Shown one piece after another: positions 1 through 7,698 of a stretch of 64,000 bases of DNA (positions within the stretch are counted from its first letter, which is position 1; each line of letters begins with the position of its first letter). This DNA is from Desulfobacteraceae bacterium (GTDB taxonomy: Bacteria > Desulfobacterota > Desulfobacteria > Desulfobacterales > Desulfosarcinaceae), in assembly GCA_013003715.1 (NCBI GenBank), contig JABDIN010000088.1:1-64000 (forward strand). The letters run 5' to 3'. The notes beneath the pieces are model-generated. The model was not told where the DNA came from, did not search any database, and saw only the letters and a list, made by a program, of their open reading frames with translations. Both the position numbers and the translations under genes were made by a program.

Positions 1-9
1 GCAAACGTT

Positions 10-287
10 ATGATGACTTACTTGCATGAGATGGGTGATTTGTCAATATCCGTTACCGAACGAAATCCAAGGGAAAAACCCCGATTGCTGGATCAGGTGC
101 GGCATTTGATTCGAGCAAAACATTACAATATCTGCACGGAGCAGACTTATGTTGATTGGATTCGTCGCAACATTTTTTTCACCGGAAACAACATCCTGAT
201 CTATTGGGTGAACAGGAAATAAGCCGGTTTCTCACGCATTTGGCTGTTGACAGGAAGGTTGCTGCTTCGTCCCAGAACCAGGCCTGA
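10..287 (+). pseudogene. integron integrase remnant (N-terminal fragment, frameshifted)
   Basis: The reading frame begins like an IntI-type tyrosine recombinase: PRLLDQVRHLIRAKHY followed by EQTYVDWIRR is the SAM-like core-binding domain of integron integrases. At the run of seven T (173-179) the frame is lost. The expected continuation (FFHRKQHPDLLG, then ISRFLTHLAVDRK and ASSQNQA) is read from 174 in another frame and ends at TGA 285-287, consistent with a one-base insertion in the T run. The rest of the roughly 320-residue protein, including the whole catalytic domain with the Arg/His/Tyr residues, is absent. It is therefore a dead relic. The ATG at 10 is only the first in the window, so the true start may lie upstream. 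Confidence 0.8.
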
Positions 288-348
288 TGCGATTTTAAAT
301 CAGTTTTTACCCTTTCAACAGGTAAGTCGCTGATAAAACCATACCGCT

Positions 349-496
349 TAATATTAATCCGGCAATTAAATAGGTAAAGTGACGTATCGCTGATTCGCGC
401 AATGAGTTTCCGGCGGAACGTACTGGGGGGAAGCCTTCTTGCAGCCACCGTTTACCATAAACCAGAAAAACGAGTTTTGCGTATTTATCCGCCGGA
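349..496 (+). repeat. dispersed repeat, copy A (~147 bp)
   Basis: This stretch is closely similar to 1511-1657 (same strand) and to the reverse complement of 28735-28882. Conserved blocks include AAGTGACGTATCGCTGATTC, TTTCCGGCGGA and CGAGTTTTGCGTATT. The two ends form an imperfect inverted repeat: CCGGCAATTAAATA at the left against CCGGCGGATAAATA read inward from the right. The element sits between the integrase relic and a membrane ORF, whose 3' end runs into it. It could be a MITE-like non-autonomous element or a structured intergenic repeat; no transposase is present. Confidence 0.75.
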
Positions 497-779
497 GCAG
501 TATTAGCGTTATAGTGTGGAATGGATCCGCAAAAAGCGCCTTTTTTAAAAATTCTCCATTTAAGTACGACGCATTGTAATGAAGGGTTCGGTTCACATAC
601 CATGTTATCAAACCCGGGAACATAATGTCAGAGACAACTATACTAACAGAAAATAGAGAAGGGGCGGTCCTCCAGAACGAAAATAGAGCGAATAACGATA
701 ACAACATCAATGCAAGGATTGAGAGAGCGATCACCCAAAAAAAATGGAGCCAAAAGGTGGAGGAAGGGCGGTTGCTCAT
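366..779 (-). CDS. small membrane protein, unknown; 3' end runs into repeat A
   Basis: A 137-residue ORF. Residues 1-95 look like a genuine two-helix inner-membrane protein: a hydrophobic segment at about 12-35 (FWVIALSILALMLLSLFALF) and a second at about 42-62. The last 35 or so residues are encoded by the minus strand of repeat A, so the original C-terminus has probably been replaced by the repeat insertion or truncated. It lies downstream of the acetyltransferase on the same strand, separated by an attC-like sequence and a strong palindrome, which fits a gene-cassette position. The ribosome binding site (gaaagactt before ATG) is weak. No family recognised; the call as a functional gene is uncertain. 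Confidence 0.4.
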   Translation of the reverse strand: MSNRPSSTFWLHFFWVIALSILALMLLSLFALFSFWRTAPSLFSVSIVVSDIMFPGLITWYVNRTLHYNASYLNGEFLKKALFADPFHTITLILLRRINTQNSFFWFMVNGGCKKASPQYVPPETHCANQRYVTLPI

Positions 780-791
780 AAGTCTTTCACG

Positions 792-820
792 GTCATCCCG
801 CGATCAAGTCGCGGGATGAC
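792..820. repeat. 12-bp perfect inverted repeat (hairpin)
   Basis: GTCATCCCGCGA and TCGCGGGATGAC form perfect 12-bp arms around a 5-nt loop (TCAAG), followed by TTTT on the plus strand. It could act as a terminator for plus-strand transcripts or be a REP-like intergenic palindrome. A partial relative (TTTCACCGTCATCCC) occurs near 1363-1377. Confidence 0.6.
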
Positions 821-837
821 TTTTATGTGATGTTCTA

Positions 838-910
838 ATCTAATATTAAGTGGACCGGTGAGCTTCAGCGAGTCCGAAATGGCGCAGCCAAGGAATTGAA
901 CGCCTGGTTA
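838..910 (-). other. possible degenerate attC recombination site
   Basis: On the minus strand, directly at the acetyltransferase stop codon, the sequence begins TAACCAGGCGTTCAA and ends CTTAATATTAGAT, 73 bp in all. This matches the outline of integron attC sites: TAAC plus six bases plus TTCAA at the gene-proximal end, and a GTTRRRY-like box (here ATTAGAT) at the far end. Position just 3' of a small cassette-type gene and closeness to an integrase relic support the idea. The internal arms are poorly complementary, so it may be decayed or a false match. Confidence 0.4.
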
Positions 911-1333
911 TGACTTTAATTTCATAATAATTTCTGGATGACCTGTATGTTCATCTATTTGCTCTTTATATCTGACAAAGCCATGCTTTTTGTAAAAGGA
1001 GATACTTGCGGTATTGTTTTTATAAACACTTAAAGTTAGTTCTCTGTATTTACCTTTGATAAACCCAATTAACTCGGACCCTATTCCCTCGCCTTGCCTT
1101 GAAGGTGAAACGAATAACGCGGCAAGGGTGCATTTGTAGATGGATAAAAATCCGTAGATTTCTCCACTATTTTCATAAACATAGTTTGCCGAAGATGGAA
1201 GATAAACGTCTCGCATGTCATTTACTTTAGATTCCCAATAGTCTGATGGCATAAAGTCATGAGCTTTGATAGATGCTTCCAACCATATTTTTATAATGCT
1301 TTCGATATCTGTTTTTTTGGGACTTCTGATCAT
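908..1333 (-). CDS. GNAT family N-acetyltransferase (YjaB-like)
   Basis: A 141-residue single-domain GNAT enzyme, the usual length for the YjaB-type group, expected to transfer acetyl from acetyl-CoA to an amine. The acetyl-CoA-binding motif A is visible as LFVSPSRQGEGIGSELI (about residues 72-89), followed by the motif B region LSVYKNNTASISFYKKHGF, where the Asn and Tyr typical of the fold are kept. The N-terminus IRSPKKTDIESIIKIW also matches the family. The substrate is unknown. The gene stands alone on the minus strand, with an attC-like tail at its stop codon and an integrase relic about 600 bp away, so it is probably a former integron cassette. A purine-rich GAGAATAAAAA precedes the ATG. 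Confidence 0.85.
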   Translation of the reverse strand: MIRSPKKTDIESIIKIWLEASIKAHDFMPSDYWESKVNDMRDVYLPSSANYVYENSGEIYGFLSIYKCTLAALFVSPSRQGEGIGSELIGFIKGKYRELTLSVYKNNTASISFYKKHGFVRYKEQIDEHTGHPEIIMKLKS

Positions 1334-1510
1334 TTTTTTATTCTCATAACGAAAAGTGTTTTCACCGTCATCCCAAAGAAGAGCTGCACCAAAAACGAGG
1401 TGATCGTCAAAAAACCGGTTGTCGCATAAAAATATTACCGGATGATGGATAATATGTTGTCGAGCGTGACCGCATTAGGGCCGATAGGACAGTTCCTTTT
1501 TATTATGGGA

Positions 1511-1657
1511 ATTATTAATCCGGCAACTAATCAGATAAAGTGACGTATCGCTGATTCGCCTAGTGAATTTCCGGCGGAGCGTACTGGGGGCATGCCTTCT
1601 TGCAGCCACCGCCTCCCTTAAACCAGACATACGAGTTTTGCGTATTCATCCGCCGGA
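1511..1657 (+). repeat. dispersed repeat, copy B (~147 bp)
   Basis: Second copy of the element at 349-496, same orientation, with scattered substitutions. It lies in the 590-bp stretch between the acetyltransferase start (1333) and the end of the DUF1302 gene (1924). The remainder of that stretch (1334-1510 and 1658-1923) shows no gene, terminator or other structure that I can support. The 65-residue ORF starting inside the repeat is treated as spurious. Confidence 0.75.
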
Positions 1658-1923
1658 GAAATATATCGGCGCATTCGAGGAATGGCAAGTCGAAACCGGT
1701 ACATATGGCGATGGGAACCATTCATATCATCGCCGGTCATGGACTTTATCCATGCTATAATCTGGCATGACAGGGGATATCCGTTTGATTCTTTGCCGAT
1801 GAGCTTAGCTATTCGGTTTGCGTCAGTGATGGCTCAAAAAGGGGTTTAAGCCCTGGCTACACAAGGGGAAACATACACTGGAAGTGAAATGTAGATTTTT
1901 ATTGCCTCCGCTCTTCTCGTGTT

Positions 1924-3423
1924 CTAAAAAAAATATTTGGCTTCGAAAATCAACCGGTCATTGTCATCCACCTGGTTAAAGATGTCTCCGGACTGGTACA
2001 TGACCACGCCACCGAGTATGCTGAAGGCATCGGTAAGGTCGTATTCCAGGGTCAGGCGCTGGAATGCGCCTTTTTCACCGTAGATGCCGAAAGCGTTGGC
2101 CAGGACGGTCAGGGTGAGGGTGTCGTTTATGAAGTCCCGGGTGAGCCTTATGGCGGATTGGAATTCATTTTCGTTTGCGTCGTCCGGAGTATCTTCAAGG
2201 TCTTTATCAAAGTCGAGAAGGTATCTATCCGCTAATTCGAGGCTGATGGTGGTGTTATCGAATCCGGTGTATTCGAAGCCGATGAGGCCGTCCAGACGCG
2301 AGAACTTATCCGTTGAGTTCAAGAATCGGATTCCGGTGAAATAGGCGGCTTCTGATTTGAACAGCCAATTCCCGCGGGCTGCGGTCAGACCGGTGCCCAG
2401 CATATTGATGCGGTCGTGGGTCCGGCGAAGGGCGGGCATGGGAAAAGAGGGGACTGTTTTAAGCCGTGGGATGTCATTGTATATATCCGCCCAATACAGG
2501 GACAGATCCCAACCGCTGAAGATACCGTTGAGCGCTGCGGCGAATTCCGTGTGTTCAGCGATACTCTCCGGGATGTCTTCTGTCGGGGGTAGGGCGGAAT
2601 AGGGAAAAAAGTCGCTGCCGAATTCCGGGAGTTTGTTGAACCGGATTTCATGGATGGCTAAGCCGGTGAGGCTGAAATCGCCGAAATAGTAATCGGCCCG
2701 GGACATGTATACCGGCAATCGAAGGTCTTCGATGTCGGTGAGGCCGGGCTCCCGGAAATCCAACGGATTTAGTACATCGGTGATGCGAATATTGTCCGAT
2801 TTTCCCCATACAACGATCTGTCGGCCCAATTTGATGTCGATATTTCGTGAAAGGCTGCCGGAGATATAGGTATCCCGCATTTCAAGTTCGGTCTCGTAGG
2901 CATCCAGAACATCTTCGGTATACTCATCCCTGCCGTTGATGGCATAGGCGGCATCATAGTGGCCTTTGCCGCTGACGAACATCTTCCATTTCGGGGCCGG
3001 CTTGAATTCGGCCTGGACAAGCAGCTCTGCACGCAGTTTGGACAGCCCTCTCCAGTCTGTTTCACCGGGATCGGGTGCATCATGCATATAATTGTAGGTA
3101 CTTCCGATCTTAACATACCCGTCTATGGAAAATGGAGAGGTATCAATCATGGAACCCGGTGTCCGGGTGGCAGTGGAAGCGTTTTCCGGGTCTTCAAATC
3201 CCTCAAGGATCGGTTCATATCCGGATTCATCTCCCGCGGCTTCTCCATCACCGGTGCCATCGAATCCGTCCAGAACCTCGTCGAGATCGCTGTCGATATC
3301 GGTCGGTTCATCGTCGAAGCCGTCAAGAATCTCTTCCAATGCGGCTTCTTCCTCACAAAAAGCGAATTGAGGAGTTGCCCCGACAAACGACATAATCAGG
3401 CAGAACAAAACAATGGTCTTCAT
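1924..3423 (-). CDS. DUF1302-type outer-membrane beta-barrel protein with acidic N-terminal repeats
   Basis: A 499-residue secreted protein: signal peptide (about residues 1-23), then a very acidic linker with three related motifs, ILDGFDD (32-38), VLDGFDG (50-56) and ILEGFED (72-78), then a long region of alternating amphipathic strands ending in KYFF with the terminal Phe typical of outer-membrane barrels. Sequence such as KLGRQIVVWGKSDNIRITDVLNP resembles DUF1302 family barrels. It is the last gene of a four-gene minus-strand operon with a LolA-like periplasmic protein (4-bp gap), an RND transporter and TetR. A reasonable inference is an outer-membrane channel or acceptor for whatever the RND protein moves. 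The function of the acidic repeats is unknown; they may bind the periplasmic partner or divalent cations. Confidence 0.8.
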   Translation of the reverse strand: MKTIVLFCLIMSFVGATPQFAFCEEEAALEEILDGFDDEPTDIDSDLDEVLDGFDGTGDGEAAGDESGYEPILEGFEDPENASTATRTPGSMIDTSPFSIDGYVKIGSTYNYMHDAPDPGETDWRGLSKLRAELLVQAEFKPAPKWKMFVSGKGHYDAAYAINGRDEYTEDVLDAYETELEMRDTYISGSLSRNIDIKLGRQIVVWGKSDNIRITDVLNPLDFREPGLTDIEDLRLPVYMSRADYYFGDFSLTGLAIHEIRFNKLPEFGSDFFPYSALPPTEDIPESIAEHTEFAAALNGIFSGWDLSLYWADIYNDIPRLKTVPSFPMPALRRTHDRINMLGTGLTAARGNWLFKSEAAYFTGIRFLNSTDKFSRLDGLIGFEYTGFDNTTISLELADRYLLDFDKDLEDTPDDANENEFQSAIRLTRDFINDTLTLTVLANAFGIYGEKGAFQRLTLEYDLTDAFSILGGVVMYQSGDIFNQVDDNDRLIFEAKYFF

Positions 3424-3426
3424 CCG

Positions 3427-4245
3427 TTACAATCCTTTTTCCATCTGCCGGACACTGAACATGGCCTCGTCCAGCTCCTGATTGAACTTGACATTGTTGA
3501 ACTTCAAGATGGTTTTATGGGCCGTCTGCTTGCCTTTTTTCTTGGTGATATGCATTTCAGTGGGCACCCAGATACCGTCGATCAGGTCCAGCTTTTTAAC
3601 GTCTATGTACTTGAGGTATCCACCGTCCTTCACCCATCGCACCGCCCGAACCATGACATAATTGTCCTGCCGAATGAAGGACAGGGACTTTGCGTACCCG
3701 GTCTCCTCAACAACTTCTTTGCTCCGGGGAATGGATTCGATTAGCCAGGTTTTATGGCCATTGACATCCATCTCTTTTTTCAGGAAAAAGTCGAAATCTT
3801 CAAGATTCCGCGAGGTCATATCCGAAAAATTGAGGTCCGATCCCATGAAACTGCCGCTCTGATCAGAGGAGGCGATACGCTTGGTTTTGCGCAGGGCCGG
3901 CAGAAAGAGCCATTGGTCATCGTCTTTATCGGCCGCGTCGTAATCTACCGTTAAAAAAGCGGTGTCTTTCACATCGGCCGGATGGAGAAAAAACATCAAT
4001 CTCAGATTATCCTCACCTTTGTCTTTTGAGAATGCGGCGATTTTTCGTATCCTTTCATTGTTGAATTTGTCGATGAGGATCATCTCCATTTCAGAGGTCT
4101 GGTTGTCTCCGTCGTCCCGGTCCTCCACTTTTTGCATGATCTCCCGTGCCTTGGCGTCATCGGCGGCGGCGTGGCCAATGAATAAGGGCAGGCTGAATGT
4201 TATCAGGGTGATTGCGGTTATCCACATGGTTTTCCTGCTGTTCAT
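3427..4245 (-). CDS. outer-membrane lipoprotein-sorting protein family (LolA-like, COG2834 type)
   Basis: A 272-residue periplasmic protein with a signal peptide (about 1-28, ending HAAADD). It carries the family signatures MFFLHPADVKDTAFLTVDY, DDQWLFLPALRKTKRI and GSFMGSDLNFSDM. Members adopt a LolA/LolB-like half-barrel that can hold hydrophobic ligands, and are commonly encoded beside RND transporters and DUF1302 barrels. A strong GGAGG lies 4 nt before the ATG. It sits between the RND transporter gene and the barrel gene. By inference it shuttles a lipid-like substrate from the inner-membrane transporter across the periplasm. It is not the general lipoprotein chaperone LolA itself, judging from the different motifs and greater length. 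Confidence 0.85.
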   Translation of the reverse strand: MNSRKTMWITAITLITFSLPLFIGHAAADDAKAREIMQKVEDRDDGDNQTSEMEMILIDKFNNERIRKIAAFSKDKGEDNLRLMFFLHPADVKDTAFLTVDYDAADKDDDQWLFLPALRKTKRIASSDQSGSFMGSDLNFSDMTSRNLEDFDFFLKKEMDVNGHKTWLIESIPRSKEVVEETGYAKSLSFIRQDNYVMVRAVRWVKDGGYLKYIDVKKLDLIDGIWVPTEMHITKKKGKQTAHKTILKFNNVKFNQELDEAMFSVRQMEKGL

Positions 4246-4340
4246 ATGTCCTCCTGTTTTTATCTGTAATTCAGGTAATACTTAAAAGGTCAAATTTTAA
4301 AAGGCCACCGACGGGGAGAATCCCCTTTATTATTTTTCGA

Positions 4341-6770
4341 TCAGCCTTTTGTGATTTCCACCGGTTTCATTGGTTTGTTCACCAGAACCATCAGGGCCGG
4401 TGCCACAAAATAATCGGCCAGCAGCGCCAGGATGATGGTGATACCGGTGAGCCTGCCGAAATTGATGATATTCTGCATGGTGGCGAACCCATAAATGAAA
4501 AATCCCAGGGATAGTACCACAGTGGTGACCAGCATGGCCCGGCCGGTGGTGTGGAGTGTCTCGAACACCGCCTTTTGGGGGTCACCGGACAACTCGTAAT
4601 ACCGCCGGAAATTGTGCATGAAGTGAATGGTGTCGTCAACCGCGAGGCCGATGGCGATGCTGGCAACCATCATGGTGAAGAGATCCATGGGGATCGGGGT
4701 AAAACCGATAAAGCCTATGATTATCAGTATCGGCATCAGGTTGGGAATCATGCTCAACAGGCCGATTCTCACTTTGCCGATGAGCACCACCATCAGTATG
4801 GTAATGACCACCAGGGCGACGGTATAGCTCTTGGCCATACTGGTAATGGAGTTGTTGATCACCTTTGCCAGCAGCGACATCATACCGGTGATGTGATATT
4901 TGACATCACCGAATTGAGCAGCCATGTAGTCATTCAATAGTGCTTTTAGCGGCCGGTAATTGATGGCGTCCACAAAGGGCAGTTTCATGGTGAACCGGGC
5001 TTTGGAGAACCGGGTGTCCACAATATCTTCCAGGTCGTCCGATCCGCTGTTCTCGAAGAGCAGCAACTCCTGGGCGATGAGATCCCGATCGTCCGGTATG
5101 CGGTAAGCTTCGGGTCTGTCCTCATTGAGCGCCTGGTTGGTCTCCTTGACGATGGTGTTCAGAGACCAGACTTTCCCGACAAACACGTCATTATACTCAA
5201 AAGATTCGAGATAAGCCGCGGCCCGATCCATGCGTTGCAGCAGATCCGGGTCGTATAAGCCGTTTTCCCTGCCGGTATCGATGACCACTTCCATTGTGAT
5301 GGACCCGCGTAATGCGGCATCGATGGCTTCCGTAGCGGTTCGTATCTCATTGTCCTTGGGGAACCAGTGCAGCGGATGATGGGAAAACCGGATGTTCGTC
5401 ATGCCGACGATGGCTATCACCATTACCATTGCGCTAACCGCAAGAATTTTTCGGGGATGCGTGGTGGAAAATCGGCTGACGGCCTCCAGCAGCCGGTCCA
5501 TCGACTTTGAGTTTCCGCTTAATTCTTCGGTTTTTTTAGTGCTGAAGGGCAGGATGGCGATCAATGCCGGGAGCAGCACAATGGTGTAGACGAAGGCCAG
5601 GAGCACACCGATACCCGCGAAGATCCCCAGGTCCGCCACCGGTGCGAGATCAGCGGTGGCAAAGGACATGAGTCCGGCGGCGGTGGTGACATTGGTCATC
5701 ACCACGGCAAGACCGGAGTGGCCGAGTGCATATTCGATGGCTTCTTTTTTGTCATTGTGCTGCCGCAACCGTTGAAAAAAGACGGCCAGGATATGCACCG
5801 AGGTGCCGACGCCAACGGCCAGGATGAATGATGGCAATATCTGGGTGGGCAGCTTGATGGCGGTACCGGTGGCCGACATGATACCAATGGTGGAGAACAG
5901 GGATAGTCCGACGATCAATAGCGGCAGAATAACACCGGACAGTCTGCGGAACATCAGATAAAGCAATATGGCTACCCCCACAAGGGCGAGCACCATGAAT
6001 TTTCGCATGTCGCTCATCAGGGATTGTTTGAGAAAGTGAGTGACCACGGGGGATCCGGCCACTTCAATCCCGAGATCTTCGGACCTGTATTTGGTCACGA
6101 TTTTTTTCACGGCGGCCACCACCTCGGAATTCTCGGCGTCCGTCAGGTAGGTCGGGCTGTCTCCTAAATCAGGTGATGCCTCGTTCGAATCGTCGTCGAA
6201 CCCTGCCATGATGTCGTCTTTCTGCCCGATCGATGAGTGGTTCTGGGTGCGAATGACAATGGTGGTATAATCGCCGTTTTCCGACAGGAGCAGGTTCTTG
6301 TACATGGGATTGGACATGGCCTGACGTTTCAGGGCATTCAGATCCTCCTGATCCCGGGGCCAGTTTTCCAGAAGGTCTTCGACAATCAGTCGATCACCTT
6401 CCCCCCGTGTATTGCGGGCATTGATCAGACTGGTCATATCGTCGATGTACGGGACCGTCGCCTCGACATCATCGTGAATCTGTTTCAACAATTCCAGAAA
6501 TTTCAGATCGAAGACCGCTTTGGGTTTCAGGGCGATGAGAATACCCTCATCCCGGCCGAATTGGTCCCTGAACGCGTTATAAGCCAATAATTCCGGATCT
6601 TTTTCATGGAAAAAGCCCTCTGTGGAGGTATCGATCATGATGCCGGGAATCCGGGATATCATCAGTCCGATGATAATGCCCATGATCGCAATTGTTTTTA
6701 TCCGGTGTTTAAAAACAGATCCGGCAAAGGATTCAAACCATTTTTCGATGCGGTGTCTTATGTGTGACAT
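4341..6770 (-). CDS. RND superfamily transporter (MMPL/HpnN-like exporter)
   Basis: An 809-residue inner-membrane protein with the duplicated MMPL layout: a lone helix near 24-45, a large periplasmic loop, five clustered helices (about 260-415), then the same arrangement again (helix near 440-460, loop, five helices about 650-795). The length and the absence of AcrB-type TolC-docking loops place it with the predicted RND exporters of COG1033, which move lipids, hopanoids or hydrophobic compounds using the proton gradient. It starts 11 bp after the TetR stop and is followed by the LolA-like and DUF1302 genes, so inner membrane, periplasm and outer membrane steps are co-encoded. Substrate unknown. 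Confidence 0.85.
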   Translation of the reverse strand: MSHIRHRIEKWFESFAGSVFKHRIKTIAIMGIIIGLMISRIPGIMIDTSTEGFFHEKDPELLAYNAFRDQFGRDEGILIALKPKAVFDLKFLELLKQIHDDVEATVPYIDDMTSLINARNTRGEGDRLIVEDLLENWPRDQEDLNALKRQAMSNPMYKNLLLSENGDYTTIVIRTQNHSSIGQKDDIMAGFDDDSNEASPDLGDSPTYLTDAENSEVVAAVKKIVTKYRSEDLGIEVAGSPVVTHFLKQSLMSDMRKFMVLALVGVAILLYLMFRRLSGVILPLLIVGLSLFSTIGIMSATGTAIKLPTQILPSFILAVGVGTSVHILAVFFQRLRQHNDKKEAIEYALGHSGLAVVMTNVTTAAGLMSFATADLAPVADLGIFAGIGVLLAFVYTIVLLPALIAILPFSTKKTEELSGNSKSMDRLLEAVSRFSTTHPRKILAVSAMVMVIAIVGMTNIRFSHHPLHWFPKDNEIRTATEAIDAALRGSITMEVVIDTGRENGLYDPDLLQRMDRAAAYLESFEYNDVFVGKVWSLNTIVKETNQALNEDRPEAYRIPDDRDLIAQELLLFENSGSDDLEDIVDTRFSKARFTMKLPFVDAINYRPLKALLNDYMAAQFGDVKYHITGMMSLLAKVINNSITSMAKSYTVALVVITILMVVLIGKVRIGLLSMIPNLMPILIIIGFIGFTPIPMDLFTMMVASIAIGLAVDDTIHFMHNFRRYYELSGDPQKAVFETLHTTGRAMLVTTVVLSLGFFIYGFATMQNIINFGRLTGITIILALLADYFVAPALMVLVNKPMKPVEITKG

Positions 6771-6781
6771 GAGATATCTCT

Positions 6782-7420
6782 TCAGTCCTTTTTGAGTTTT
6801 ACGATGTTTGAAATGCTTTCAAGCACGGTCTCGACGATGTTCTCCGGAAGCCGGATTTCCTGCGGTACCACTTCCGGATCCCGGGCATACCTGCGAAAGG
6901 TTTTTTCCATCCGGGAATATAAAACAAGGGGCCCTAATGCCGAGAGGTGTACAACGATCGGATCTACTTTTCTGAAGACGCCACGTTGATGCCCGCTGTC
7001 CAGTATACCGGCCAGGGTTGAAAACATGCGCCCGAAATCCTTGATGGCCAATATTGGCAGGTTTTTACCGCCGGAAGCGGCTTCTCGCATCATTATCGGC
7101 GGAATGAACGGATTGTTACTTATCGTGTCGGCCAGTGTTAACACATATTGCTTCAAATTCTCTTCCGGTGTGTGGTCGTCATGGATGCATTCGGCCATGC
7201 GGTCGGCCACAGCACCGAACACATCGTGGAGGACCTGGGCATACAATGCCTTTTTATCACCGATATGATAGTAAATAGTGGCTTTGTTCACCTTGGCGCG
7301 GCCGGCGATTTCATCCATCCTGGCACCGGCATAGCCCTTTTGGCTGAAATCACGGGTGGCTGCCCGGACGATCCGGCGGTAGACTTCGGTTTTTTTGGTT
7401 TGGGTTTGGCGGTCGGGCAT
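6782..7420 (-). CDS. TetR/AcrR family transcriptional regulator of the RND operon
   Basis: A 212-residue one-component regulator. The N-terminal helix-turn-helix is visible at about residues 12-55 (RIVRAATRDFSQKGYAGARM, then IAGRAKVNKATIYYHIGDKK); the remainder is a typical all-helical ligand domain. I chose the ATG at 7420 because a GGAG lies 5 nt upstream; the GTG at 7426 overlaps that Shine-Dalgarno and is less likely. It is the first gene of the operon with the RND transporter. A palindrome TAACCA-GT-TGGTTA in its own promoter suggests autoregulation and co-regulation of the exporter in response to the exported compound. Confidence 0.88.
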   Translation of the reverse strand: MPDRQTQTKKTEVYRRIVRAATRDFSQKGYAGARMDEIAGRAKVNKATIYYHIGDKKALYAQVLHDVFGAVADRMAECIHDDHTPEENLKQYVLTLADTISNNPFIPPIMMREAASGGKNLPILAIKDFGRMFSTLAGILDSGHQRGVFRKVDPIVVHLSALGPLVLYSRMEKTFRRYARDPEVVPQEIRLPENIVETVLESISNIVKLKKD

Positions 7421-7452
7421 GTTCACTCCATTGTAATGGGATGGTATTTAAC

Positions 7453-7508
7453 TAACCAGTTGGTTAAACTATTTGGTTAAAATAATGCACACGCCCAGGG
7501 TTTGTCAA
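7453..7508 (-). promoter_or_regulatory. promoter and TetR operator of the RND operon
   Basis: On the minus strand TTGACA (7503-7508) is followed at 18 bp by TATTTT, a plausible sigma70 promoter. Just downstream lies TAACCA-GT-TGGTTA (7453-7466) with perfect 6-bp arms, and a further GGTTAA half-site is adjacent. The placement between the -10 and the start codon fits repression by the TetR protein encoded next. Confidence 0.5.
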
Positions 7509-7698
7509 TGAAAATGTGAATGAAAACTAAGCAATTCAGGTTGCCGGCAGCTGGTGATTGCATAGAAGGCTGATATGAATAGATAACTATTTTAATGATT
7601 TAAAGCTTGACACCCTTTAACCGATTGTCCAATGTATATGACGGCCGGATGATGCTCATAACAGGTCGACAACCACCACATGAAAGGATGATCTGCTT

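Noticed and set aside
1563-1760. 65-codon ORF in repeat B, and the similar ORF on the minus strand of repeat C (28683-28889)
   Set aside because: Both are produced by the dispersed repeat and have no independent support; a shared frame in a repeat is not evidence of translation.
2959-3744. 261-codon open frame on the plus strand
   Set aside because: It overlaps the DUF1302 and LolA-like genes on the other strand, which have signal peptides and family motifs.
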